A stretch of DNA of 64,000 nucleotides from assembly GCA_003665825.1 (NCBI GenBank), contig QPFY01000012.1:434001-498000 (forward strand), given 5' to 3'. Each line of letters begins with the position of its first letter. The stretch's first letter is position 1. The notes beneath the pieces are model-generated. The model was not told the DNA's origin. It saw nothing but the letters and a program-made list of their open reading frames with translations, and made no database searches. The translations under genes were made by a program, and so were the position numbers. Below are positions 45,881 to 59,100 of the stretch, in pieces. This DNA comes from Microbotryum silenes-acaulis (taxonomy: Eukaryota > Basidiomycota > Microbotryomycetes > Microbotryales > Microbotryaceae).

Positions 45881-47431
45881 TCAGAACGCACCGAGGGTCA
45901 ATTGTTCGTGGGGCTTCAACATCTCTTGCTGCATCTTCTTGACCTCGGACGCGAAGACGACCTCTGCAGGGGCGGTCGAGTCAATGCAAGTTGCCTTGAT
46001 GGAGATGACGACGTGGCCCTCGTTCTTGAGGAAGTGGTGCGCGTTGAGGGCGACGATACGGGCCTGATCCGGTTGGGCGACATCGGCGAAGCTGTGGCGA
46101 ATGGATACGAGGATATTCAGTGGAAGTTCGCGAGGCTTTGTCGACGCTGATGGATGACTCACATGACATCGACCATGGACATGAGCATGCGGTACTTGTT
46201 GGGGTGACGGGCATCCTCAATGATGGGGATGACGTTGGTTCGCTTCTTGGCCATGTTGATCAAATCACGGCCCGATCGGTGGGAAAACTCGACGGCGTAA
46301 ACGGTCCCCTCCGGTCCAACCACATCAGCGACATGCGAGACGGATGTCCCCGAAGCGGCACCGAGGTAAAGAACCTTCTTGCCGGGGGCGATGTGGATGT
46401 CGTCGAGACCACCGAGGATACCGGCGGCCAACTTGGATCGGAAAGGGTTCCAGACGCGGTACTCGACCTTCTCTGCCGGTAGATCGGGGTTGGTCGAAGC
46501 CGACTCGATCGCGATTCGCTTCTCTCCGTAGACGGACTCGCCGGGGACGAGGTTGCGGGTCACGAGCAAATGTTCCTTGCCCTGAGAGTGGAGGGTGAGG
46601 GAGGGAGGTCAACGCGAGAAAAGAACGAGAAAGAGCTTCCACTTTGGTGTAGTTTCGGTTTACCTTTGCGACAAAGACACCGGGGTGACGATGAGGTTCG
46701 AGGATGACCTTGGGTGCTCCACCCTTCTTTGCGCCGAGACCACCTCGTCCTCCGCCTCGACCTCCGCGGGGTGCTCCTGTGGTTTGAAAGGGAGCAGGGT
46801 GAGCAATGCGTTGACGCTGCATTCGAGTTTGGACCAACCTCGTCCAGCACCTCGTCCTCCACCGCGATCACCACCACGGCCTCGGGGTGCGCCTCGCCCT
46901 CCTCCTGCGCCGCCACGAGCCGAGAAGCCCCCTGTTGATGCAAAAGTATGTAAACGGTCAGTGCTAATTAATTGGCGACGTTCCCCCTAGGAGAAGGTTG
47001 GCAGATGGTCTCGCTCTCTCGAGGCCAAGCAAGCGATGAGGAGAGACACGGGACTGTATGCATGCGAGCCCAAGCGACGCCGCGAGGGGGAGAAAGAGAT
47101 CCAGCATGCCGATTCGATTCACATACCTCGTCCACCACCTCGTCCACCACCTCGTCCACCTCGATCACCGCCGAAACCCCCTCGTCCTCCACCACGCCCG
47201 CCTCGGTCACCGCCAAAGCCACCACGTCCTCCGCCTCGACCGCCTCGTCCAGAATCGCCTGGGTGGGTGTGGTTGCGGGTGCGCGCGCGGAGAGCAGGGG
47301 CGGGTCAAGCGCAGATTGCGAAGGGAGCAGCCAGCGCGCCCGCGACAACGACAACGACGACGAAAGAGACGAGCTCGTCAGCGACTTGTCCCTCTGCAAG
47401 ATCGGCGCAGCAATCACGTACCGTATGCCAT
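45881..47431 (-). CDS. NOP1: Fibrillarin, box C/D snoRNP 2'-O-methyltransferase
   Basis: The start lies in a 10-nt first coding exon (47422-47431, MAY plus one base). The exon at 47127-47258 continues [14 protein letters not shown]..., so the glycine/arginine-rich (GAR) domain is spread over three exons (47127-47258, one near 46830-46935, and one near 46640-46780). The catalytic part has [49 protein letters not shown], the SAM-binding [32 protein letters not shown], and [22 protein letters not shown]. The protein ends EQLTLGAF. Fibrillarin methylates ribose 2'-OH in pre-rRNA, guided by box C/D snoRNAs, in the nucleolus. All catalytic features are intact. The first exon is inferred from phase and the canonical donor GTACGT. 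Confidence 0.95.
47127..47258. repeat. GAR-domain coding repeat of fibrillarin
   Basis: Degenerate tandem repeats coding on the minus strand for RGG/GGF units, with blocks such as [14 protein letters not shown] appearing twice. It keeps the reading frame. Confidence 0.8.
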
Positions 47432-48008
47432 GATGGAAAGGAAAGAAACGGTTGAAGAGTTGTTTGTATGCGGTCGATCTACTCGAACCTTTTGGGGGGA
47501 GGAGGGGATAAGGGGGGTTGCGCCTGGAAGCAGGGCGTTGTCCACACCAGCAGCCTTAAGCTGCCTCCGGTCGACGTCAAATTGGCCCAAGGCAAGGTCG
47601 AAAGGGTGGCTTACGCGCACGGACCATCTCCACTCAACCTTCGCAGAATCCGGGAGCCGACCTCCTCAATGCATCCAAGCCACCAATATTTCTGATCTTT
47701 TTCCAAGGCAGTACACTCGTGTAGCCTCTTTGCCGTTGATGACTACATTGCAGCGACCCCTCTTCGGTAATGTGATAGCTAGCCATACTAGTCGACCGTT
47801 GACCAAATCTCAATTCGGCGTTACCCGATGCGCGATCAGGCGTTCACCTGCGTCTGCGCGGGCCGGCGCGCGCCTGTTGACTTTCGGTCTCACCCACGCC
47901 CATCCGCCCCACTTTGTGTGTGCGCCTCAGCGTGATCACCGGCCACGCGAGCCCCGTTCGGCTCGTGCTCATCGCGCATCTCTCGTCATCCTGGCGCCAT
48001 CACTACAG
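47432..48008. promoter_or_regulatory. Divergent promoter region, NOP1 / GT10 gene
   Basis: 577 bp between the two start codons. A frame running through most of it into the GT10 gene is open but has no protein-like character before 48009; an alternative upstream in-frame ATG exists near 47740. No defined site was recognised. Confidence 0.45.
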
Positions 48009-49999
48009 ATGCGACGCGTTTCGACCGGTACTCATCACTATGAGCTAGTACCGGAGCCCGCGACGCTCGAACCGGACGCTGCGGCCGCGCCAGCCGTAGA
48101 TGCTGCGCACCTCGTCACCCCGTTCGGCATCGGCCCGTCTGCCCCTTCCGAGCTGTCGCCCGTGTTGGAGGATGTCCCTGATGACATCAAGAAGCATTCA
48201 AGACTCGATGGACAAGGCTACGAAGACGAGGACGGCAACGAGGACGATATCGATGACTTGGAAGCCGCTTGGGCCCACGACCGATGCCGAAAGCCATGGC
48301 AGACCCCCGACTGGACGAATCATGTCACAGCCGCAGTGCAACACTCGCCCCTAAGAGTGCTGCTCCTAACATTCGCGGCCGGGATGATCGTCGCCTGGGC
48401 GACGTACACAACACTACAGTCGACCCGTCACCCATCATTGCCCAGAACGACCCCCCTTCCAAAGGACACCACAACGGAAACAACGAAAGAATCCACCGTC
48501 GACACCGACGAGCTCACCTCGCCTCGCACAAACCTCGACCCCGAGTTTCAGGATTATACCCCGAAGGACTCGCCCTTCCTGTTCCATGTATATGGAGAAG
48601 GTGGCGATAGAGCGACCATCATGCCTCCGTCATGTCCCTTCCCCATCATCTACACCGACCAAGCCCAAATCGCCGAGGCGATCCTCTTCAACACCGACCA
48701 AGGGCAACGCCCGTCCATGGACGAACGCCACCAGTGGAAAAAGACGAGGCCATGGCAAAAGCATTACGTCACTGGTGCCGAGGCTGCGCCTCAAAGATCG
48801 GCCTTGCAAGACTATTTCGAGCAGGTCTACCAAGGTCTACCGCGCGAGGAGCGCTATGCCGATGGAGATATGACCTGTCAGTTGCGGCGGGCTGTCTTTC
48901 TGTGGAATCATCTCCACTGATGATCACTTGAGACACATTGACAGATCGGCTAAACGGAACGGTTCCGCAAACGTATTCTTACGACTACATGGACTATTCG
49001 CTCCCGATCGTGCCGTACGAGCAGAAGAACCAGGAGAAGCCGCTCCTCTCCTTCATCTCGAACTGTTACCCTCGCAACCATCGGACCTTGGTGAGATTGT
49101 TGTGGCATTTTTGAATATTCTTCACGGTTGCTGATCGGATGAACTTTGACCTTTGATAGATTCTTGACGAGCTGCTGGCCCTGATGCCTGGACAGGTACG
49201 TCCTTCCCGGACCAGCTTTCGACCATCCGATTGAGAGACTGATCGAAACCACTTGTTCTGCAGATCGACTCATTCGGAAGATGCCGAGGCAACGGAGATG
49301 CAAAAACAATGCTGAAGGACATTGGGAGGCTCGATACAATCGATCAACCCGAGACTTGGTGGACCGTCAAGGTCAGTCAGTCGTCATAAGGCATGCTGGC
49401 AAATTCTCGTACTCATCAAATCGAGATCGGCCCTTCCCCAGACCGCGGTCACGCAATTCTACAAGTTCACCCTTGCAATGGAGAACAGTAACGACCTCGA
49501 CTACGTCAGCGAGAAATACTTCCAATGCCTCGAACGAGGTTCCGTGCCGATCGTCTACGGCGCGCCGCATTTCGCCGAACGCTTTTCCATCGCCCCGAAT
49601 AGCTTCATCAACGTCGCCGACTACGTCACGCCGGATCTGATGGAGCTGTCCACGACGGCTTCGTCACCTGGTGAATCGCTCAGTCAGGAAAACAAGGATG
49701 GGATCAAGCGAATGGTCGAGAGGATTCAGTATCTGTCCTCACCCGAGGGGAGAACGGAGTACGACGCCATGTTGGCTTGGAAGAAGGACGAGAGTTGGAA
49801 GGAGAATTCGCCGATGGGCAAGATTTGGAAGATGAGTCATCGCAAGCTTCATATTCATTGTATGGTTGCTGGTTCAGCGAGGGGTTACGATTGGGCTAAA
49901 TCGAATTGGACACCGGGGCCAACGCCAGAGAGGTTGCAGACCCTCGAGGCTAAGAAGAAGTTGAGGAGGTGGAAAGCGGTGATTGCTAAAGATGAATGA
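48009..49999 (+). CDS. GT10 family (alpha-1,3-fucosyltransferase-like) type II membrane protein
   Basis: Five exons (48009-48876, 48945-49090, 49160-49195, 49264-49371, 49442-49999) give 571 aa. The first ~112 residues are hydrophilic and acidic, followed by one membrane segment (PLRVLLLTFAAGMIVAWATY) and a luminal domain, the Golgi type II layout. The GT10 core is clear: MTYRLNGTVPQTYSYDY, LSFISNCYPRNHRTL, IDSFGRCRGNGDAK, and the signature FYKFTLAMENSNDLDYVSEKYFQCLERGSVPIVYGAP, which holds the donor-binding residues. The enzymes transfer fucose from GDP-fucose to glycans, though fungal members may use other sugars. The donor and acceptor are inferred from the family only. The start could also be further upstream (about 47740), since the frame stays open, but 48009 suits the topology best. 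Confidence 0.87.
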
Positions 50000-50159
50000 G
50001 CGTCGTCTTGCCGTTCTGTTCTAGACATCGTTGTGTATATACTGCAAAGCATTTCCCAAATTGTTTATTTTTCATTCTACCGGTCGGTATATTCATTACA
50101 ACGCATTCGCTTGAAAGCAAGCATTTTCCCTAGACCTACAGAAGAATCTTCTCGAACAA

Positions 50160-53100
50160 TCACCACGCGTGAGCGGCGGCTTGATCGAGTTTTTTCAGGA
50201 CTTCAGACACCGTTCGGTCCGTGTCGCCGGCGATGCTGCCTTGCTTTTGCATCGAGAGGAGGCGATACTGGTTGCACAAGTCCCCGTCGACGACGGCTTT
50301 GACGGGCGCGTAAGCGGAGCGATAAGCCAGGTGATCCCTTCCGACCAACGAAGGGGCTTCGGTCCTGAGGTGCATTTCGAGCGTCGAGAAGAAATCGGCA
50401 TCCTCGTTCGAAACGAAGGGGACGAGCACACCGACCGTACCCGAGACGCCGGTGTACAAGAGCACGTCACGACCACCTGCTACGAGCGAACACTTGTTGA
50501 TCGAGGTGACGAGGTCGCCAACGTGGTATTGCGCGATCAAGGACGTGCGATGGGGCGCACCCATTAGGTAACCCTTCTCGTGCATGATGCTGGCGCCTGT
50601 CGGGTCTTCGTCGACTTCTTCCGAGACGGCGGCGGCGACACGGTTGACGAATACGTTGCCAAACTTGTCACCGGCAACGACGGTTTGGTAATCGACCATG
50701 GTCGCCGCTGTAGTCCATCGAGGGGAGGTGTCGTCGGCAAAGACGACTAGCCGGTTTTCGGGGGCTTTGTAAGCGACGTAATGGATGGATTCCTGGACGT
50801 CACCGACCAGGATGCGAGATCCTTGGGTGTTGAGAGTCATGATCATTGATGCGAAGGACTGTGAGAAGAGCCATACAACGAATCAGCCAGGTGATTATCA
50901 TGCTTATGAGTGCTCCCAGTTGACTCACCTTGTTCTCAGCTTTCCGCAACAACTTTTTCTTTCCAAGGTCGTATATCCTCAACGCCTTCCCGATACCCGC
51001 CGCCAATCGCCCTTGGAAAGGCATGAGCGTGTTGGGCACATCGTCAATCTCGGTGCGGTGCACCAACTCGAGCCCTCGACCTTCATCGATGATCTTGTAC
51101 GTCGTCAAATAGGCCTGCTTGCACGTTCGCGGAGCCAACGTCGTGTCCTGCGCCGAGCCAACGATGAGGTGCTGATCGTTGGGCGTGGTGTGGAACGTGC
51201 ACAACGCAACCGAGAACGCGGCTTCGTTGTTCTCCAACTCGAGGGAGAAGGCTGTCGTCGCTTCGACGGGATCGATGATGCGGATGCACGACGCCCAATT
51301 ACCTGCCGGCGCTCGGGGCAGACCAAACACCTCGCGTGGCAATTGCATGACCCCTTCATCGACCTCGATACCGGCCGACTTGAGATCACCTAGCATCTTT
51401 TGTTGAGCGGAAGGAGAGAGCGTGCGAGGTTCGGCTTCGACGGTGTAGAGAAGGTTGCGAGTGGGGGAGGTGATGAGCTTGCGAGGGGTGTAGGACAAGG
51501 GAATCGAGGTTTGTTGGACTTTTGTGCCGAGTTTGGGCAAGGTGAAGATGCGCAAGCTGTTTCCGGTGATACCGATCAATCCTTCGGGGCACAACTCGGC
51601 CGAGAAGGACCATGCATGGTCGAGTGCGTCAAAGATGAGCGGCGTGAACTGAAGCATGTTCTGGTACGAGTAATTGAGCCACGATCGACTCGACAATGCG
51701 AGGATGGCGGGGGATCCGCGCACGGGCACCCGCGTCAACTGGACCGGTCGCGAACCCAAGAACCGCGTTCGTGTGTCGGTTAGTTGCCCACTCAGCGAGT
51801 CGAGGACGGTTCGGAGCAAAACACCGTTCTGTAGTCCAATGTTGACAAAGAGCGTCGCGTGGTGCTTGTCGATCGACGTATCCAGGATCTCGGCCACGAC
51901 GATCGACGAAGGGGGTGCAGTCAGAGCTTGCAGTGACAAGGTTTCGAGAGTGTTTTCCGGGTCGAGTGAGATGATGCGAACTGTCGAGTCGGCACATCCG
52001 ACGGCCTGAAAGGGAACAGAAAACTCGTCGCTGTGTCAGCTGCTATTCACTGATTTTTCGTCTTGAGGGCAACTCAAACTCACTAGGTAGGGTGTCCTCT
52101 GCCTTCCCTCCGGGACCTCGGCGATGCTCAGCGTCAAAATCTCGGCATGCATCTCCTTTCGCTCCTGAAACTCGTTCAACTGTCCCTCGAGATCAAGTTC
52201 AAAGTACACGATCTCACCCGTCGAAAGCGCCACGACAACCTGTCGTTTGTTCGTCGTCGCACACACGATCGTTTGGTTCGGCCCGACCTTCCACTCGTTG
52301 ACGCGTTTATCGGCCAAGATGTGGCGAATACCACGGGGGTAGATCTGCAGCAAAGCGTCCTCGCCGAGTTGCTGGACGCCCAATGTCGGTGCGGAGGAGA
52401 TGAAACCCGTGTCGGAGACCTCTTCGATCGTATCGCCGATCGACAGAACGAGCGTACCATTGACAAAGGACAAGACGATGTAGGCGTCGTACTCGTCCTC
52501 GTGTCGGAGTTTGGTCGTCCATACGTTGATCGGTGCACCCGGAAGTTCCGAGCTGACGGCTTCGATGACTTCCAAGCCCTGCCGCAAGATGCGCACAGAG
52601 GACCGAGCACCTCGACCACATGCCGTATAGATTTGCGGCGTATCCTCACCCAGAAAGTTGACGACCTTGCAGTCGAGAATCGGTCCCAGCGATTCGAGCT
52701 CGTCGGCGAGCACGAGGTTTTCGAGAGGGCGAGGGCGGAATAATGCAGTTGGGAGCGGATCAGAACCGGCACCAAAGTTCGGGTAGTCCGTCGACGAGTA
52801 TTCGGTCTCGTCATCGTCGTCGCCGAGCTTCTCGAACTGGTACAGGTATTGATCGCCAAATTCGGAGGCGACGAAGAGGAAACCGCTCTTAAGGATGCAA
52901 AGCGAAGCGGCGACGGCGACTGTGTCAAAGTATTTGATTTTGAGGGCCAAGACCTCCTCCTCCTCGTGCTCGATTGTGACTTTGTACAAGTCGCCCTCTT
53001 CGCTCTGCAAGAGGAAGAAGAAGGCCCCCCTCATCTTGTGCATGACCGCCGAAGTGATGATAAGTCCTCGTTCCGGGTCCATCAGGGGGTGGGCACGTTT

Positions 53101-54194
53101 CGGGATCGGTACTCGGTGCTCCTTTGCTCCTTGGTGCTTGTAGATGATGTAATCCTCGGCGCAGACGAGCACCCCCGACGGTCCATCGAACTTGTCTGCC
53201 GTCGTTTGCCCACCGGGTACTTGCACGAGCATGTTGGCGCGCGGATCGGTCGCCTCGCTCCACTTTCGCACGACGTGGTTCAAGCCGAGATCGAGTTCGT
53301 AGTAAGTGAGCATCTGGGTACAAGATAGGGGTGGTGCATGTCAGTGGTCGGTCTCCAGAGTGCACCTGCTTCATCGGGACGTACCTTCTCTGCCGCGTTG
53401 AACGCTTCCCCACTCGGGTCCTGATCACTCTCGCCATAGTCAACTTCGAGGGCGGCGAACAGCGGGTTCTCGAAACCGACATCGACACCAACGATGGAAT
53501 GAATGATGGCTTTGGCTTTGTGGGCTTCGAGGGGCGACGAGATGGTCAAGTTGGCGGCGGCATCCTGAAGGGGGCGCAAGAACGAGAGCCACAGATTGCG
53601 TCAGACACGGAGCAAAGCGCGTCACCGAAACTGAACGGAACTGACTCGGTTGAGGATGTAGACGAGTTTGCTCTTCTCCATCGCAGCGACCATGACGGCT
53701 CGACCTTTGGGATCGGTGGCGAGGTACTGGCCGGGGACGACTCGTCGGGACCCGGAGCGACCGAACGTCTCTTGGTGCAGCTTGTTGAACTGGTTCGCTG
53801 CCGGGTCGTACTCGAGAACGACGATCCGACCCGAATCCGACCCGACGATGAGGTAGTCTGTGTGAATGCCATCAGGTGCGCGCGCATGTCAGCACAAGTT
53901 CCGTCTGCGAGGCTTCTTGGGTCGCTCAGCTCAGCGGGAGGACTCTCAGCTCTCCCGGAACCTACCTTTGCTACCACCGGTCAGCTTGAATGCGGCCAAG
54001 CTCCTGACGGTGCCAAAGACCTCTGCATCGACGACAAATTCGAGCTTGCCCGTCTGCGGGTCCGCGCGAAGCAACTCGATGCGGGTTGCGCCTCGTGCGA
54101 CACAGATCTCTTGCGCTTTGGTGCCGCTGAACTGGCCGACGCAGGCGCAGGTCACGTTCGAGGCTGGGAGGAGAGAGTAGTTGAGCAAATGCAT
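50160..54194 (-). CDS. RSE1: SF3b complex subunit 3 (SF3B3/Rse1), U2 snRNP
   Basis: The protein starts [21 protein letters not shown] at 54194, the usual beginning of SF3b130. It runs through [52 protein letters not shown], and [19 protein letters not shown] to a C-terminal CPSF_A domain that includes [13 protein letters not shown] [25 protein letters not shown] and QYHVGDLV. It ends [12 protein letters not shown]. Length is about 1200 aa in seven or so exons, normal for this WD-type triple beta-propeller protein. It belongs to the SF3b part of U2 snRNP, which recognises the branch site. DDB1 and CPSF1 share the fold, but [11 protein letters not shown] and the N-terminus point to SF3B3. The stop is at 50160-50162. 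Confidence 0.95.
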
Positions 54195-54801
54195 GACTGG
54201 GGAAGAGCGGGAGCGGTCGAGGGGGTGGAGTTGGGGTGGAGTGAGCAGGAGACCGGCGCTGTCGTTTCAGCCAATGCGCTCAAGCTCGTAGTCTGTTGGA
54301 ACGAGTGCCAGAGATATCTGCAGAGCGATAAAGATGTTGTGAGTGCGTGTGGCCGCAGCGTTTGACCAACGCGACGCCGAGATGACTATGACTTGCGAGT
54401 CGAGTCGGGTCGAATCGAATCGTGTCGAGCACGACAAGATGGCAACCCTTGCCACTCGAAAAGTCGAAAAGACTGACCACCGGACGAGTATGGATCGACC
54501 TGACCTGCGTTGGAATGGGTGTCCCGACTTGGCTATCGGTGCCGGCGCACGAACTGGGGTGGGGAGGGAGTTGACGCAGCAAGAGCGAAAGCCAGACTAT
54601 TAGGCCGTCGACCCTGGGGTGCAGTCGGGGGATCAAATGGGATGAAATTCAAGCGATCCAAGGGACGGGTTTGCTTTGTATCCATCGTACACAAGAGGAT
54701 TTGCATCCCCCTTTTTCAAGTCTGAAAATACAGTGCAAGGCTGGGTACCCAAAGCAGAAAATGGTAGGCGGCAAGAAAGACACACTGCTTCCCTCTTTCG
54801 A
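54195..54801. other. Intergenic: RSE1 5' flank and PAB2 3' flank
   Basis: Contains short TCGAATCG-like and TCGAGTCGGGTCG repeats (about 54395-54430) in the RSE1 upstream region. I recognise no gene. Confidence 0.55.
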
Positions 54802-55889
54802 TCAGAATCCTCCTCGTCCACGGAACCCTCCACGACCTCGCCCACGAGCATAAGGGGAGAAGCCGCCGTTCTGAAAGAACATCAAGCGTATCAGCTGGCT
54901 GGGTGTGCACAAGGTAGAGTGACCGTATGCTCGCAACTGACCCCTTGGTACCCTCCTCGGTAGCCGCCTCGTCCACGACCTCGTCCTCGCCCTCGGCCTC
55001 CAGGTCCCATCCCGGGCACGTTCGTACGTTTGGGCGTGACCTGAATGCGATAAATTACGTTAGTCTCGATCGATTTTGGAGGCGCAATAGACTGCTGTGA
55101 GGCGTACCTTGAGCAAGCGACCGCGGAACATGCTTTCGTTCAACAGCACCGCGTTGGCGACCAGTGACGGCTCCGCAAATTCGACGTAGGCGTAGCTGTA
55201 CGAGAGATCAGGTTAAGTATCGGACGGGAATGATGCGCTAGCTTCACACGCGACGCACCCTTTGGGCCCGGTGTACTTGTCGCAGAGGATCGTGACTCGG
55301 TTGATGGTGCCGCACGAGGCAAAGTGCGCTTGAATCTCCTCGGGTGTGGAACCGTAGTCCACCTGGTAGAGTGAAAGTGATGTCTGGTCAGCTGCCTGTC
55401 TGTAACAACCTCCACTCCGTCAACTGTGGTCACGGTAACGCCTCGAGGTAATCCGAGCGAGCGAACAGCCCCGGACGGAGGGACGACATGCAACCCACAT
55501 TGCCCACGTAGATACTCCTGCTGTCGACCGCCTCTTTCTCGTCGTCGGACATGGCAATATCGCCTCCAGCATTCGACGACGATCCACCGTTCGATGACGC
55601 AGCAGCAGCAGCCGCCGTCGCCGCAGCGGTCATGGCCCTCAGTTTCGCAGCCTCGGCTTCCATCTCGGCCACTGCACGAGGAGGGGTGGTCAGTGCATGG
55701 TGCCTGGTGCATGGTGCAGAGCAGGAGACCTATCCGGCCATGAAACGCACCTCGCTTCTTCATGGCCTCGATCTCGGCTTCGTCAATCTCGTCGGCTCCG
55801 TCGTCATTCAGGTCGACCTCGTCCTCGTCCTCCTCCCTTCGCGACGTCTGCGGTGCTGCTGGCGTAGGTTCGGGCTGCGACGTGGACAT
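54802..55889 (-). CDS. PAB2: Nuclear poly(A)-binding protein, PABPN1/Pab2 type
   Basis: The protein starts [14 protein letters not shown] (55889). It has an acidic stretch ([21 protein letters not shown]), a coiled-coil helix ([20 protein letters not shown]) and an Ala/Ser linker. A single RRM follows, with RNP2 [35 protein letters not shown] and RNP1 YAYVEFAE. It ends in an Arg/Gly-rich tail ([15 protein letters not shown]...RGGF). This order is exactly that of PABPN1 and fission-yeast Pab2, which bind poly(A) tails in the nucleus, stimulate polyadenylation and recruit RNA-surveillance factors. Introns split the helix from the linker, the RRM, and the tail; the last exon contributes [15 protein letters not shown].... 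It is head to head with PBP1, 281 bp between start codons. Confidence 0.93.
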
Positions 55890-56170
55890 GGTGATAGCAG
55901 AGAGGTAGCGCAAAGGAAAGGAAATGAAGGCGCGTGGGAACTGCTCTGAGCGCTAAGGGAAGCGTGGGTAGCGCGAGGACGACCTAGGACGACGAGCTAC
56001 GACGAGCTACGACGAGATCGTCGGCCCCTTATTACCGCCTTGTTCGGCTCGAATTGCCTGCTAAGAAATATTATTAGCGGTCGTAATTGCGGTTCTTGCC
56101 CGCGCTCCTCTTGGCGCGATCGACGACCCGGGTGTCCGTTGCCTCTGACCCGCACCACCGACGTGTAATT
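55890..56170. promoter_or_regulatory. Bidirectional promoter region, PAB2 / PBP1, with 10-bp tandem repeat
   Basis: 281 bp between divergent start codons. It includes 2.6 copies of GACGAGCTAC at 55991-56016. Shared control of two poly(A)-related genes is plausible from the arrangement alone. Confidence 0.5.
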
Positions 56171-59100
56171 ATGGCGGCAAAGTAAGCTAAGCTACCCCGC
56201 CCCAGTCGTTGATCCTTTCCTTTTTCTGACCTACTGATCCTTGGTTGTTCCGATCGCACACTTTTGTGATGGTCCTCTGCACAGGCGCAGTGGAACGGGC
56301 GCACCGGCTCCCACAGCGATGCCGGCCGCTGGCGCTGCCTCGAGCGGTAGTGGTGGGCGCACGCCAGCGCCAGCGTGGTCAGCGTGGTCATCCCCCGCCG
56401 CGACCGCAGCTGCCATGAATGCGTCCCACGCACGTGCTGCTGCGTCGTCTGCGTTCAAGCCAGCTTCGACCGGGTCTGCACCAGCTCCGAGCGCTGGGTC
56501 GGGCTCAGTGACGCCTACGACCGTCGGTGGTCCGACCGAATCGTCGACCAAGGCACCGCAAGCCGCCACAGCAGCAGTTCCGTCACCAGCAGCAGCGCCG
56601 CCAGCGCCTGCATCGCCTGCATCGCCTGCATCGCCTGCAGCGGCACCGGTCAAGGCCGAACCCGAATTGCACCAGCGCCTTGTCGTGCTCCTCTTGGCTT
56701 TGGTGGTGAGTGACCATGTTTACTAGCTCTCTCGTGAACTGTACTCCCGGCGTGCCAGACTACCCTCCAGAGGATTTGAGACTGACTTGGCCCCCCGCGC
56801 CGTACCGCCTTACGCTTCCCCATCGACTGCTCTCGCGCCTCCCCGGACCGAGCAACCTACAGGGATCTAAAGTGGTCGTCACTACACGAGAGGGCAAGCG
56901 ATACATCGGCATCCTCGCCGCGTCCTCGCCCCAGCACGAGCTCTCGGTCAACTTGCGTCAGGCGCAACAGGTCGATGCTCAAGGCGACGACATCCCCGGT
57001 GAGGCCGCCAAGCCGAACATGCTCGTCGCGTCGCGTGACCTCGTCGAGCTGTACGCCCATGACGTCGCGCTCGATTCGCGCACGTCTTCCTTCACGGCCA
57101 ACTCGTCGTCCAATCGAGAAGGCTTCAAGACGGACCTTCAGGTCACCGGCACTTCTCTCGGAGCACGCGAGAAGAAGCTGCAGGCCTGGGCGCCCTCGGG
57201 TCCTGGTGAGGGAGGAGGCGGCATCGAGCACTCGATTTCGGGGTTGAGTCTCGAGGATGACATCGCCTCGAGCAAAGGGTGGGATCAGTTCGCGACCAAC
57301 GAACGACTCTACGGTACACGGACCGACTACGAGGAGGAGATCTACACGACCAAACTCGATCGCACCGGTGCCGACTTTCGGCAGCGCGAGCAGCGCGCGG
57401 CTCAGCTCGAGCGCGAGATTCTCAAGGGCGGTGGAGGTGCTCTCGCGAACAACACGCACATGGTCGAAGAACGCGGTGCCGCTCTTGACGACAGCAATAT
57501 GAACGAGGAGGATCGCTATTCGGGTGTCATTCGTGGTCCCGAAGCTTACGTTCCCCCCGGCGCTCGCAAGTCGACTCCTGTTGCCAAACCAGCCGTTGCC
57601 GCCCCGAACGGCGCCTCTTCAGGGTCAGCTTCTACCCCGAGCGTGTCCACCCCCGCACCCAACCCCACACCAAACAATGGCGCTCAGTCTCAGACAAGCT
57701 TCCAAGACCCGGCCATTCTTTCGGCCTCCGGGTCGTCTCGATTGCCCTTGCCCAATGCGCCCAACTCGAGGATCCCCTCCCCGGCCGCGAGCACGAATGC
57801 AACCGCTAGTGACAAGTCGGACGCTGCGAGCAAGGCGACGTTAGATGGCCACATTCTGCGTTTTGTCTCGGACGAGCGAGAAAAGCTTAACGAGCGCAAG
57901 CAAGCTCTGCTCAAGGAGGCCCGCGAGACCGCCGAGAAGAAGGAAAAGGACTCCAAGCTGCGAAGCTTGCTCGAGTTTAGCCAGACGTTCAAGCTCAAGG
58001 GTGGGACACCTACCGATCTCGCTTCCATCATCGGCGACCTCAAGCCTGCGGCGAATGGCAACAGCAAGACTGCCGCGACCGTCTCGTCGGCGGCGGCCAA
58101 GCCCGCTGCGGGTACACCAGCAACGCGGGGATCTACCGCGCCAGCAGCTCGTAACGCCACGATGAGCCCTGGCAAGCTCCTTCCCGACATTCCTCCTTTC
58201 AACCCCGAAAAAGCTCGAGCGGTGGCCGAGGCTCAAGCCCTCTCCGGCGCAAGCAAGACGACGGCACCGGCCAAACCCGCCACGGCACCCCTGCGAGCGG
58301 CATCGGCGGCCGTTCCTCGACCTCTCGGCGCGCCCGTTGCCTCTACCTCGAAGCTCACTGCTGCTGCGCCCGCCTTCGTGTTCAAACCTAACCCGAATGC
58401 GTCCGCATTCACGCCTGGCGCATCTCTCGGAGCCGGGGCAAATCGACCTGCCGCCGCTACCCCTTCAAATGCCAGTGTCTCTGCCGTGGCGGGCCCTTCG
58501 CCTGCTCCTGCCAGCATCTCAGCAGCCGTCGCATCCGCCGCGCCCAACCATGCGTCAGCTCAAGCCGCACTTCACCCATTTTTCGGCAACAAGCCTTACA
58601 AACGCGGTCACGGGGGTCTGTACGTCAAGGAGGAGTTTGCGCCCTTCAAAAGCGGTGTCCCAGACCCGGCGACCGTCGATCCGCGCTGGTCGTTCTATGG
58701 CAAATCTTACCGAGCCGTGTACCCCGTCTCCGTCCCGACTCCCCCTCCGCCACCGCTTGGTCCGCATATCGGAATGCCGCTCGTCGTTCAGTCTGGCTCG
58801 GTCAGCCCCGAGGACGGTGGCCCCGAGTCTTCGCCGCCGGTGCAGACGAGCAACCTCGGTGCAGGTGGACCGCATGGCCCCATGAGGATGCCGGGTCAAC
58901 CTCCGATGCACCCTGGTGCTGCTGGCTTTGGCGCATACCCTCTCCCTCACATGCAACCCGGAGGTTTTGTTCGATTCCCCGGACCGGTGAGTTCATAAAG
59001 CAGTAGAATATATGCTGCCAAGCATCTGACTGACAGTTTGGTCACATCTGATGTGAATACAGCAGCAGCATCAGCAGCAACTACCACACCAAGGACAGCT

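Noticed and set aside
47058..48008. Upstream extension of the long + strand frame into the GT10 gene (620 codons in total)
   Set aside because: The first part is antisense to the fibrillarin GAR exon and the rest is promoter-like sequence without protein character; the topology of a type II transferase is satisfied from 48009.
56710..56862. Start of the longest PBP1 frame at 56710
   Set aside because: This stretch is an intron: joining 56705 to 56863 restores the Lsm domain (LALV/GSKVVV), while the frame from 56710 begins with unrelated sequence.
57690..58547. Antisense frames (up to 170 codons) opposite PBP1
   Set aside because: They mirror Ala/Pro/Ser-rich codons of the real gene and show no motif of their own.
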